From positions 3,720,001 through 3,784,000 of the forward strand of contig NZ_CP011319.1 of NCBI RefSeq assembly GCF_001865675.1: a stretch of 64,000 nucleotides of DNA, read 5' to 3'. A program made the position numbers and the translations under genes. Shown here one piece after another: positions 16,544 through 24,468 of the stretch. The notes under the pieces were generated by a model. That model was not told the DNA's origin and did no database searches. It was given only the letters and a program-made list of their open reading frames with translations. Position 1 is the stretch's first letter. Each line of letters opens with the position of its first letter. Source of the DNA: Janthinobacterium sp. 1_2014MBL_MicDiv. Its GTDB lineage: Bacteria; Pseudomonadota; Gammaproteobacteria; Burkholderiales; Burkholderiaceae_D.

Positions 16544-17964
16544 TCGCCGGAAAACACCAGTCCCTGCATCCTGGCCACGCAGTCCAGGTTCAGGGGCGCG
16601 CGCGGGTCGCGCAGGAAGGCCAGCGTCAGCTGCCCGCCGCAGCGGTTGAACATGGCGCCATGCGCCTGTCCCGGAATCTGCACGAAGCGCGCATTGGGCA
16701 TCGTGCGCAGCAGGCGCCGTCCCCACGCGGGCGGCGTCACGGGATCGAATTCGCCGGCCAGGATCAGCACCGGCACCTCGCTTTTCACGGCATGGTTTGC
16801 CTGCGCCGCGGCCGCTGCGACGCGCCAGGCGCCGCACATGTCGGGCGTCGCCGTGCGGCTATCCACGCCGCCCAGCCCCAGGGCCGGCGATACCTGCGCG
16901 GCCATGCGCCCGGGCTGTTCAAACGGCATTTCCTCGCCACACCAGATCGACAGGCGCAGCCCCCAGTTGAAGCTGGAAGGCGCGCTGCGCAGCAATGGCA
17001 GCAGGCCTTGCGGGCGGCCTTGCGCCGCTTCGCCGATCAGGCGAGGCAAGGTGGGGATCAGCGCCGGCTGCTGCAATCCCTCGGCCAGGGCATGGACGAT
17101 GTCGCGCCGGCGCAGCACGCGCCCCGGCGCCGCGATGCCGTCGCGGTCGGCGCGCGCAAGCAGCGCCATCAGGCGTCCGCGCAGGTCCGGGTAGCGCGCG
17201 TCGCACGCGGGCTCCGTCGCGCAGCCGTCGAGGACCAGGTCGATGGCGCGCTGCAGCGGCGCCGCGGCCATTTCATCGTAGTTGATGTCGGCCGGCAGCA
17301 CGGAGTCGAGCACCACGCTGCGCACGCCCTCTGGATGGCGCGCCAGCACCGCCTGTGCCAGGCGCGTGCCGTACGAAAAGCCGATCAAATTCCACTGTGC
17401 GATGCCGAGCAGGCGGCGCAGGTCGTCGAGGTCGTCCGCCGATTCCGCCGAGGTGTAGCCATCGAGGTCGATGCCGGAGGCCGCCAGGACGGCGCGGCAG
17501 CGCTCGACCGCCTGCGTCTGCGCGGCAGGCGCCGCATCCGCCGCCCGTAGCACGTTCAATTCGGGACAGGCCAATGAAGGCTGGGCGAACTTGTTGCCGC
17601 GTCCTTCGAGCAGTATCTGGTCGCGTTCCAGCAAAAACGGATTGCCCTTGCCGCTGGTGCGCCCGTCGATGCTGCTCAGGCCTGGCCCGCCGGGCAGATA
17701 CACGACGGGATCGGCTGCGGGCGCGGCCGCACTGCTACGGAAAATCATGACGGGCAAGGCGATGGCGCGGCTATCGGCCTTGCCCCGGTGCTCGGGCACG
17801 CTCAGCATGCCGCACTCTATCTTCTCGCCCGGCAGCACCGGCACCACGCAGGCGGAGGGCGTAAAGGCCGGTTTGACGGGCAGTGTGTCCGGCGCGGCGG
17901 CGCAGAGCTGTGTCGCAGTCAAAAAACACGCGGCAGCCAGCATGGCATGGCGAGATTGGAGCAA
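16540..17964 (-). CDS. secreted alpha/beta hydrolase with TAP-like C-terminal domain
   Basis: This is a 474-residue exported hydrolase of the proline-iminopeptidase/tripeptidyl-aminopeptidase (TAP-like) type. It has a signal peptide (MLAAACFLTATQLCAAA), the oxyanion segment YLPGGPGLS, the nucleophile motif GFSYGT, the C-terminal ILAGEFDPVTPP segment with the acid and GQAHG with the His. Several Cys residues suggest periplasmic disulfides. A TTG start at 17964 is chosen because AGGAGG sits 4 bases before it; the next ATG (17943) is too far from that site. Substrates of the family are N-terminal tripeptides or small esters; the specific one here is unknown. Confidence 0.82.
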   Translation of the reverse strand: MLQSRHAMLAAACFLTATQLCAAAPDTLPVKPAFTPSACVVPVLPGEKIECGMLSVPEHRGKADSRAIALPVMIFRSSAAAPAADPVVYLPGGPGLSSIDGRTSGKGNPFLLERDQILLEGRGNKFAQPSLACPELNVLRAADAAPAAQTQAVERCRAVLAASGIDLDGYTSAESADDLDDLRRLLGIAQWNLIGFSYGTRLAQAVLARHPEGVRSVVLDSVLPADINYDEMAAAPLQRAIDLVLDGCATEPACDARYPDLRGRLMALLARADRDGIAAPGRVLRRRDIVHALAEGLQQPALIPTLPRLIGEAAQGRPQGLLPLLRSAPSSFNWGLRLSIWCGEEMPFEQPGRMAAQVSPALGLGGVDSRTATPDMCGAWRVAAAAAQANHAVKSEVPVLILAGEFDPVTPPAWGRRLLRTMPNARFVQIPGQAHGAMFNRCGGQLTLAFLRDPRAPLNLDCVARMQGLVFSGD

Positions 17965-18073
17965 GGAACCTCCTCGGTAGCATGAGCATACGGTCGGCAT
18001 CAATAGCGGCTTGCGGACGCTTGAAGCCATTCAGTTAGTTGCTACATTACTACACAATCCCGGCCCGCGGCCA

Positions 18074-19048
18074 TCAATCCTCGTCGTCGGCCAGTTTGTC
18101 GAACACCTGCAGGTCACTCTTGCCGAGTCCGGCCGTCACGAAAGGATCGTCGGCAGGAAAGCGGCCGGTATCGACCAGCATGCGCAGCTTGCTCAAGCGG
18201 TCGCCCCGCGCCAGCGCCTGCGCCTGCGGATCGGCATCGGCCTGCCCGATCGCGCGGGTCACGGACTCGGGAAACTCCCATAATTCGGCGATCCGCACCG
18301 ACAAGATACGCGCTTGCGCAAATACCTGGGCAATGAAGGCATCCGATTGCGGGAAGGCATCGGGCGCATGCATCTGGTCGATCAGCCGGAACGCCACCAC
18401 CAGGCCGACATTCGACATCAGTCCCGCGAGATAGGCATCGAAGGCGTTTGCCTGCAGTGCCGGCGCGACCAGGTTGGCCGCCAGCGCGCATTTCTCGGAC
18501 TGGCGCCAGATCAGCGGCGCCGTGCGTATGGTCAGCCCGCCGCTTTGCATGCTGACGATGGGACGGAAGGCGACGCGGGCGAGCAGCATGCGCATGCCGT
18601 TTTGCCCCAGCAGCATGATGGCGCCCTCCATGTTGTTGATCGACGGGCTGGCGTTGTAGCGCGAGTGGTAGCAGGGCCGGTTCGCTTCGCGGTAGACCTC
18701 GGCAACGAGCACCACGTCCTGGGCCAGCTGGCGCGACAGCTGGGCCGCGCTCATGTTCTCCTCTTGCAAGGTACGCATCAACTGCGGAATGATGGCCGGA
18801 ATACGCGGCACCAGCGCAGCGCCCGCGATCGGTTCACGGGCCAGGCGCGTCAATTCGTCCAGAATCTGCTGTTCCGCCTGCTTTGGTGCCTGCGCCGAAC
18901 CCGCGGCAGCCAGCCAGCGGTAATAGATGGCGTCGATTTCGCTGATGCTGGCTGGCTGCCGTGCCATCTCGGGCGCCGCCGCTGCCGCGACTGGCGCAGG
19001 CTTGTTTTTTTCGTCGCCGCCGTTCAGTAATTTTCCTATCCAACCCAT
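18074..19048 (-). CDS. HDOD domain-containing protein
   Basis: This is a 324-residue cytosolic protein. Residues after about 85 match the HDOD pattern: LVPRIPAIIPQLMRTLQ, a segment with NRPCYHSRYNASPSINNMEGAIMLLGQNGMRMLLARV, and an AFDAYLAGLMSNVGLVV helix. HDOD domains are catalytically inactive HD relatives found in signalling proteins that influence motility, biofilm or c-di-GMP output. The N-terminal 60 residues are Ala/Pro-rich and probably disordered. The ATG at 19048 is preferred over an upstream GTG at 19060. No partner gene is adjacent. Confidence 0.82.
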   Translation of the reverse strand: MGWIGKLLNGGDEKNKPAPVAAAAAPEMARQPASISEIDAIYYRWLAAAGSAQAPKQAEQQILDELTRLAREPIAGAALVPRIPAIIPQLMRTLQEENMSAAQLSRQLAQDVVLVAEVYREANRPCYHSRYNASPSINNMEGAIMLLGQNGMRMLLARVAFRPIVSMQSGGLTIRTAPLIWRQSEKCALAANLVAPALQANAFDAYLAGLMSNVGLVVAFRLIDQMHAPDAFPQSDAFIAQVFAQARILSVRIAELWEFPESVTRAIGQADADPQAQALARGDRLSKLRMLVDTGRFPADDPFVTAGLGKSDLQVFDKLADDED

Positions 19049-19197
19049 TTTGCTATCCACACCCTATATGCATCACTATCGCGACATCCGCCCGCGATTT
19101 TACTTGATGACAGACGTGCCGGTGCGGCAGGCGTTGTCACGTGCGGCAAGCTGCTACAGTAGCGCTCTCGCCACTCCCCTGCTTTGCAAGGCACATC

Positions 19198-19782
19198 ATG
19201 AGCAACATACTGGCCCGCTACGTCACCAGCCAGGCGTATAACAACGCCTGGGCCAACCACCGCCTGCTGAAGGCTTGCCGACAATTATCGCTGGCCGAGT
19301 TCCAGGCCACGCGCGTCAGTTTCTTCCCCACCATCCAGCTCACCCTGAATCACATCCTCACATGCGACTGGTTTTATCTCGATGCGCTCGAGCGCGAACT
19401 GCGCGCCGAATCACCGCATCCGGACTGCCATGTCTTCTTTGAAAAGGACGAACCATTTACGGACTGCGCCGCGCTGCAGGCGGCACAGCGGGCGTCCGAT
19501 GCGCGCCTGGTCGCCCATTGCCGCAGCCTGTGCGATGCGGACCTGGCGCGGCCCGTGACCATCCTGCGCGACACGCCGCAAGTCGACACGCGCCTGCGCC
19601 TGCTGGCACACCTGTTCCAGCACCAGATCCACCACCGGGGGCAAGTGCATGCCATGCTGGCCGGCACGCGCATCGCGCCGCCGCAGCTCGACGAATTCTT
19701 TTGTGCCGGCGAGGCGGACGAGCGGGCGCAGGATTTTCTGGAACTGGGCTGGACGGAAGACGAGGTCTGGGGAGCGCGCTGA
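19198..19782 (+). CDS. DinB family protein
   Basis: This is a 194-residue protein of the DinB/YfiT-like four-helix-bundle superfamily. Conserved features are the NNAWANHRLLKACRQL opening, an internal His in LNHILTCDWFYLDAL and a later HLFQHQIHHRGQVHAML segment; these three His regions form the predicted metal site. Family members include damage-inducible proteins and thiol transferases that use bacillithiol or mycothiol, so the biochemical function is open. The start at 19198 is chosen by the conserved N-terminus. It is convergent with the VOC gene, 1 bp apart. Confidence 0.85.
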   Translation: MSNILARYVTSQAYNNAWANHRLLKACRQLSLAEFQATRVSFFPTIQLTLNHILTCDWFYLDALERELRAESPHPDCHVFFEKDEPFTDCAALQAAQRASDARLVAHCRSLCDADLARPVTILRDTPQVDTRLRLLAHLFQHQIHHRGQVHAMLAGTRIAPPQLDEFFCAGEADERAQDFLELGWTEDEVWGAR

Positions 19783-19783
19783 A

Positions 19784-20176
19784 TTATTCTTCGGCGTGGC
19801 AGCAGACGCACAGCTTGTTGCCATCGAGGTCGCGGAAGTAGGCGCCATAGTAATGGGCGTGGTAATGGGGCCGCAAGCCGGGCGGCCCTTCGCACACGGC
19901 GCCCAGCGCCAGCACGGCCTGGTGGCAGCGGTCCACCTGCGCGCGGCTGGCCGCCAGCAAGGCCGTCATCTGCCCATTGCCGGGCGCGGCCGGCAAGCCG
20001 TCATGCGGCGCGCCCAGCACGAACAGGGGGCGCGCCGCATCGCGCGCCATCCAGCCCGCCCACGGCTTGGCCGCATCATGGAATTTCTCGAGCAAGCCCA
20101 GCTCCCCCAGCAGCACTGCATAGAAGGCATAAGCGCGGGGAAAATCATTGGTGCCAAGGCAAATATGGGACAGCAT
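19784..20176 (-). CDS. VOC family (glyoxalase/bleomycin-resistance-like) protein
   Basis: This is a 130-residue small cytosolic protein with the vicinal-oxygen-chelate fold: an N-terminal HICLGTNDFPRAYAFYAVLLGELG module and a C-terminal AYFRDLDGNKLCVCCHAE end that carries the typical DPDGN-like strand. Proteins of this size act as dimers as lyases, isomerases or drug-binding proteins; the function cannot be narrowed here. AAGGAG precedes the ATG at 20176. Confidence 0.85.
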   Translation of the reverse strand: MLSHICLGTNDFPRAYAFYAVLLGELGLLEKFHDAAKPWAGWMARDAARPLFVLGAPHDGLPAAPGNGQMTALLAASRAQVDRCHQAVLALGAVCEGPPGLRPHYHAHYYGAYFRDLDGNKLCVCCHAEE

Positions 20177-20259
20177 GCTGCTCCTTCACAAAATCCTGCA
20201 CGTATGCGGCGAATTGCGCCTGTTGATTATAATGGCGCATCGCCTTTCGACCCGATCCC

Positions 20260-20799
20260 ATGCCAGTCCCCGACCGCCTGCAGCTGCTCCCGCCCACCAG
20301 TGCCGACCTTGCCGGCTTGCTGGATTTCGAACTGGAAAACCGCGCCTATTTTGAAAGCTGGGTCACGGCCCGCGCGCCGGGCTATTACAGCCAGGAAGCC
20401 ATCGCCGCCGCCATCGAGCAGGCGCAGCACGAACGCCAGCAAGACCGCGCGCACCAGTACCTGGCCAAGCTGGACGGACAGATCGTCGGCCGGGTCAACC
20501 TGACGGGCGTCACGCGCCCCTATTTCAACAAGGCGCAGCTCGGCTACCGCATCGGCGAACGGTTCGGCGGACGCGGCTACGCCACGCGCATCGTGGCCCT
20601 GTTGCTGGAAGAAGCATTCGGCGAGCTGGAACTGTGGCGCCTGGAAGCGACGGCGCGGCCGCAAAACCTCGGCTCGATCGCCGTCATGCGGCGCAATGGC
20701 TTTCATCAGTACGGCAAGTCGGAACAGGCCATGTTCTTCCAGAATGCCTGGTCGGACTTGCTGTATTTCGAACGGCGCAAGGAGCACGCCGCCGGCTGA
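20260..20799 (+). CDS. GNAT family N-acetyltransferase (RimJ/RimL-like)
   Basis: This is a 179-residue GNAT acetyltransferase of the ribosomal-protein/aminoglycoside (Acetyltransf_3) type. The segment QLGYRIGERFGGRGYATRIVALLLEEAF (about 91-118) contains the acetyl-CoA pyrophosphate-binding loop (RFGGRGYA), followed by LEATARPQNLGSIAVMRRNGF. It acetylates an amine or N-terminus using acetyl-CoA; the acceptor is unknown. A TATAAT (20228-20233) upstream may be its -10 element, but no good -35 is visible. Confidence 0.87.
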   Translation: MPVPDRLQLLPPTSADLAGLLDFELENRAYFESWVTARAPGYYSQEAIAAAIEQAQHERQQDRAHQYLAKLDGQIVGRVNLTGVTRPYFNKAQLGYRIGERFGGRGYATRIVALLLEEAFGELELWRLEATARPQNLGSIAVMRRNGFHQYGKSEQAMFFQNAWSDLLYFERRKEHAAG

Positions 20800-21066
20800 C
20801 AGTTCCTGGTGGAAATGTGCACGTCCCCGTATCGGCCACGGCCTTGTCACAGCGCAAAGCACGGCGATACTGGACGGATAGCGTCAAGGTTCGTCAATCT
20901 GCCATCGCTTGCAAAGTCCGGCATGACACTGCGTGGCCGGCATTGCGCGTCCTGCCGTGCGCGTCATTTAAGACTGGCTTCAGCTACGCCGTGCATCGTA
21001 CAGATGACGCCAGCAGCAATGGCGCCCTCCCCAACGATCACCGGCACAGGCCGAAAGCGAGACACG

Positions 21067-21738
21067 ATGAAAACATGGATACGCGCCAACAAAGGTTTTT
21101 TGATGTTTATCCTGCTGTTCGGCGTGTTCCGCACGGCCGTGGCCGACTGGAATCCCATCCCCTCGGCATCCATGCGCCCCAACCTGCTCGAAGGCGACGT
21201 GGTCTTCGTCAACCGCCTGGCCTTCAACCTGAAAGTGCCGCTGACCGATATCGTGCTGCAGCGCCTGGGCGAACCGCAGCGGGGCGACATCGTCACCTTT
21301 TCCTCTCCGAAAGACGGCACGCGGCTGATCAAGCGCATCATCGCCCTGCCCGGCGACACCGTGGAAATGCGCGAGGAACAGCTGATCATCAACGGCCAGC
21401 CCGCCCAGTACACGGCGCTCGATACGGCGCCTGAAACCATCGCCCACGTGGGCCAGCTGACGGCCCAGCGCATCCGCGAGCGCAACCAGACCGAGCAGCA
21501 CCGCATCCAGGTCTTGCCGCAGATCGCGGGCGCCGCGCGCAGCTTTGCCCCCGTGACGGTGCCGGCCGACCATTTCCTCATGCTGGGCGATAACCGCGAC
21601 AATAGCGCCGATTCGCGCTATTTCGGCTTCGTGCCGCGGAAATTGCTGATCGGCAAGGCCGAGCGCATCCTCGTCTCGGCCGATATCGAGGATCACTGGC
21701 AACCGCGCCTGCAGCGTTTCGGCATGAAGCTGGAATAA
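21067..21738 (+). CDS. lepB: signal peptidase I, short single-anchor form
   Basis: This 223-residue inner-membrane serine protease cleaves signal peptides of exported proteins. It has one N-terminal membrane segment (about 11-25), the catalytic Ser35 in PSASMRP, the catalytic Lys89 in IKRIIALPGDTVE and the box E motif GDNRDNSADSRYFGFVP. E. coli LepB has two anchors and 324 residues; this form is shorter and lacks the second anchor, and it is not next to lepA or rnc. It is therefore probably an additional signal peptidase. The start at 21067 is preferred; the frame is open to 20809 but that part has low similarity to the family. Confidence 0.87.
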   Translation: MKTWIRANKGFLMFILLFGVFRTAVADWNPIPSASMRPNLLEGDVVFVNRLAFNLKVPLTDIVLQRLGEPQRGDIVTFSSPKDGTRLIKRIIALPGDTVEMREEQLIINGQPAQYTALDTAPETIAHVGQLTAQRIRERNQTEQHRIQVLPQIAGAARSFAPVTVPADHFLMLGDNRDNSADSRYFGFVPRKLLIGKAERILVSADIEDHWQPRLQRFGMKLE

Positions 21739-21834
21739 ACTGCGTGAAATAAACGGCGGCGCACGCGGCAGCCGGCATGCGCGAGCGGCGCGGCCCCGCT
21801 ACGGCGCCGCGCTTTTCGGGTAGCATGGCGCATC

Positions 21835-22698
21835 ATGCACATTTTCCCCCTCGCCAGCCAGCGGCCCGCCAGCGACGATCCCGCCCTCGACCAGCTGGCG
21901 CAGTTCCTGCAGCGCCATCCGGACGCGCTGCTGCTGACGGGCGCCGGCATCAGCACGGCGTCCGGCATTCCCGATTATCGCGACACGGACGGCGTGCGGC
22001 GCGGCAACGCGCCCGTGCAAGGCCCCGACTTTCGCCGCCAGGAAGCCGTGCGCCGCCGCTACTGGGCGCGCAGCATGGTAGGCTGGCCCACCCTGGCGCG
22101 CGCCGCGCCAAATGCGGGGCACCTTGCCATCGCGCAACTGGCGCAGCGCCGGCGGATAGGCGGCCTGGTGACGCAAAACGTGGATGGCCTGCACCAGCAG
22201 GCGGGCAGCGTCGCCGTCACGGAATTGCATGGCAGCATACATGGCGTGGTGTGCCTCGATTGCCGCGCCCGCCACACGCGCCGCCTGATCCAGGAAGTGC
22301 TGGAGCGCGACAATCCGCAGATGCTCGGTGCCACGGCCACGCCGGCGCCCGACGGCGACGCCCTGCTGGAACCGTCGCAACTGGCCACTTTTCACCTCCC
22401 CTGCTGTCCGCATTGCGGCGGCACCCTGCAGCCGGACGTGGTGTTTTTCGGCGATGGCGTGCCGCCCGCCTGCGCGGCCGAGGCCGGACGCAAGATGGGC
22501 GACGCCAGCGCGCTGCTGGTGGTGGGTTCGTCCGTCATGGTGTATTCGAGCTTTCGCCTGTGCCGCATGGCGGCCGAAACGGGCAAGCCCGTGGCCGCCA
22601 TCAACCTGGGCAAGACGCGCGCCGACCATTTGCTGGCGTTCAAGACCGAAGCGCCGGCACAGGACATCTTGCCTGCATTAGCGGCCATGCTGGGCTGA
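21835..22698 (+). CDS. Sir2 family NAD-dependent protein deacylase (zinc-binding sirtuin)
   Basis: This is a 287-residue sirtuin. Signatures are GAGISTASGIPDYRD (about 36-50, NAD pocket), TQNVDGLHQQAGS with the catalytic-His region ELHGSIHG, and two zinc Cys pairs (CLDC and CCPHCGG). A long insert between the Cys pairs (RLIQEVLERDNPQMLG...) matches the class II (SIRT4-like) bacterial group. It removes acyl groups from protein lysines using NAD+. It stands alone, just upstream of fghA by 56 bp in the same direction. Confidence 0.92.
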   Translation: MHIFPLASQRPASDDPALDQLAQFLQRHPDALLLTGAGISTASGIPDYRDTDGVRRGNAPVQGPDFRRQEAVRRRYWARSMVGWPTLARAAPNAGHLAIAQLAQRRRIGGLVTQNVDGLHQQAGSVAVTELHGSIHGVVCLDCRARHTRRLIQEVLERDNPQMLGATATPAPDGDALLEPSQLATFHLPCCPHCGGTLQPDVVFFGDGVPPACAAEAGRKMGDASALLVVGSSVMVYSSFRLCRMAAETGKPVAAINLGKTRADHLLAFKTEAPAQDILPALAAMLG

Positions 22699-22754
22699 TC
22701 CCGGCTCAGCCGCATGCCACTCTCGTTATACTGTGGGATTGACGAGGAGAATTC

Positions 22755-23624
22755 ATGCTGGAACTGTTGAGTGAACACGCCTGTTTTGGCGGCGTACAAC
22801 GTTTTTATCGCCACGACGCGCAAGCCATCGGCTTGCCCATGCGTTTTTCGGCCTTCATTCCGGACACGGCGCCAGGCGCCACGAGTCACGCCAGGCGCCC
22901 CGCCCTGTTCTACCTGGCGGGCCTGACCTGCACGGAAGAAACGTTCATGACCAAGGGCGGCGCGCAGCGCGTGGCCGCCGAGGAAGGCCTGATCCTGATC
23001 GCGCCCGACACCAGCCCCCGCGGCGCCGGCATCGCGGGCGAGAGCGAGAGCTGGGATTTCGGCGTAGGCGCCGGCTTTTATGTCGACGCCACCGAGGCGC
23101 CATGGAGCGGCCACTATCGCATGTATAGCTACATACTCGAACTGCGCGCGCTGCTGGAGCAGGAACTGGCCATCGATGCGCAGCGCACGGGCATTTTCGG
23201 CCATTCCATGGGCGGCCACGGCGCGCTGGTGCTGGCCTTGCGCAATCCTGAACTGTTCCGTTCCGTCTCCGCCTTCGCCCCCATCGCCGCACCCAGCCAG
23301 TGTCCATGGGGCAAGAAGGCGTTTTCGGGCTACCTGGGCAGCGACGCGGCCAGCTGGCAGCAGTATGACGCCAGCGCACTGATGCGTGGCCTGCAGGGCA
23401 AGACGGCGCCGTTTCCTGACGGCATACTGATCGACCAGGGCCTGGCCGACAAATTCCTGCCCGAGCAACTGTTCCCCGACGTCTTCGAAGCGGCGTGCCA
23501 GGACGCGGCCCAGCCACTGCAGCTACGCCGCCATGCCGGCTACGACCACGGCTATTACTTCATCGCCACCTTCATGGAAGAGCATGTGCGCTTCCATGCG
23601 CGCCAGCTGCGCGCCATCGCCTGA
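22755..23624 (+). CDS. fghA: S-formylglutathione hydrolase
   Basis: This 289-residue cytosolic serine esterase of the FghA/esterase D family hydrolyses S-formylglutathione to formate and glutathione in formaldehyde detoxification. It has the LAGLTCTEETFMTKGGAQR block (about 54-72), a PDTSPRG segment, the nucleophile GHSMGGHGA with Ser151 and a C-terminal HAGYDHGYYFIATFMEEH containing the His. GAGGAG lies before the ATG. The usual partner, glutathione-dependent formaldehyde dehydrogenase, is not in the window. It is convergent with the next gene, only 7 bp apart. Confidence 0.93.
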   Translation: MLELLSEHACFGGVQRFYRHDAQAIGLPMRFSAFIPDTAPGATSHARRPALFYLAGLTCTEETFMTKGGAQRVAAEEGLILIAPDTSPRGAGIAGESESWDFGVGAGFYVDATEAPWSGHYRMYSYILELRALLEQELAIDAQRTGIFGHSMGGHGALVLALRNPELFRSVSAFAPIAAPSQCPWGKKAFSGYLGSDAASWQQYDASALMRGLQGKTAPFPDGILIDQGLADKFLPEQLFPDVFEAACQDAAQPLQLRRHAGYDHGYYFIATFMEEHVRFHARQLRAIA

Positions 23625-23631
23625 GTCCCCG

Positions 23632-24297
23632 CTACTGGGCCGTGCTGGTATGCCCGTTGAAATGGCGCGTGTACCAGTCCGTGGCCAGCAAGGCGGCCTG
23701 GTGGCGCGTGTCGGGGCCGCCCGGTGACGCGATCTGTTCCAGTTGTTTATCGCAGCGCAAGGTGGCGAAGGCCATGCGGTTCAGGCCGGCCACGTCGGGA
23801 TCGCGGCCGCCCACGATGAGCAGCGACGGCACGCGCACGTTTTCCAGCGCCGCCTTGCCCGCCATTTCCACCTGGCCATCGCAGACGGCCAGCGCGGCGA
23901 TCTCGCTGCTGCGCCAGGCCGCCAGCTGCATCACCACGGCCGCGCTCGTGCCATAGCCATACAGGCCGCACGGCAGGCGCCGCGTGGATGGATCGACTTG
24001 CAGCCAGCCCAGCGCTTTTTCCAGCTGGCGCGCCAGCAGCACGATATCGCTGCGCACGAAATACGCATGGCCATTGCTGCCGCCGGCCGGCGCGATGCCG
24101 CCCTGGTCGAAGCGCAGGGTGGCGATGCCCGCTCGCAGGAAGTCTTGTGACGTGGCATGGCTGGAGGCGCCCAGATAGTCGCTGTCGGCGCCAGCGCCGT
24201 GGGCAAACAGGACGATGCCGACCGGGCGCTCGGGCATGTCGAGCACGCCATCCATTTGAAGTTCATCGGCCGTGATGCTGACAAATTGTTCTTGCAT
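23632..24297 (-). CDS. alpha/beta hydrolase-fold protein with altered nucleophile elbow
   Basis: This is a 221-residue dienelactone-hydrolase-like protein (oxyanion AHGAGADSD at about 32-40; LLIVGGRDPDV segment). In the common family form the elbow reads GxSTGAA; here it reads LYGYGTSAAV, with Gly116 at the expected Ser position and Ser118 two residues later. Catalysis may therefore be lost or shifted. The terminal His candidate is in DTRHQAAL. There is no signal peptide. It is a single leftward gene whose function is unknown. Confidence 0.72.
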   Translation of the reverse strand: MQEQFVSITADELQMDGVLDMPERPVGIVLFAHGAGADSDYLGASSHATSQDFLRAGIATLRFDQGGIAPAGGSNGHAYFVRSDIVLLARQLEKALGWLQVDPSTRRLPCGLYGYGTSAAVVMQLAAWRSSEIAALAVCDGQVEMAGKAALENVRVPSLLIVGGRDPDVAGLNRMAFATLRCDKQLEQIASPGGPDTRHQAALLATDWYTRHFNGHTSTAQ

Positions 24298-24468
24298 GGT
24301 TGCCTCCGCTATCGAGCTGGAATCAAGCTGCTATGACGCTGATTTTGCCGGGCCGGGCGCAGCCTGCACGCCTTGAGCGGCAACCTTCAGTGTACCAGTC
24401 TGCGCCCGTTTCTGCGCGGCCGTTCTCGCCTGGGCTGCGCGGCAGGCAATAATTTCAAAAAAGCAATT

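Noticed and set aside
20809..21066. N-terminal extension of the signal peptidase frame
   Set aside because: The frame is open, but the translation is Cys/Arg-rich and unlike the family. The single anchor helix begins right after the ATG at 21067.
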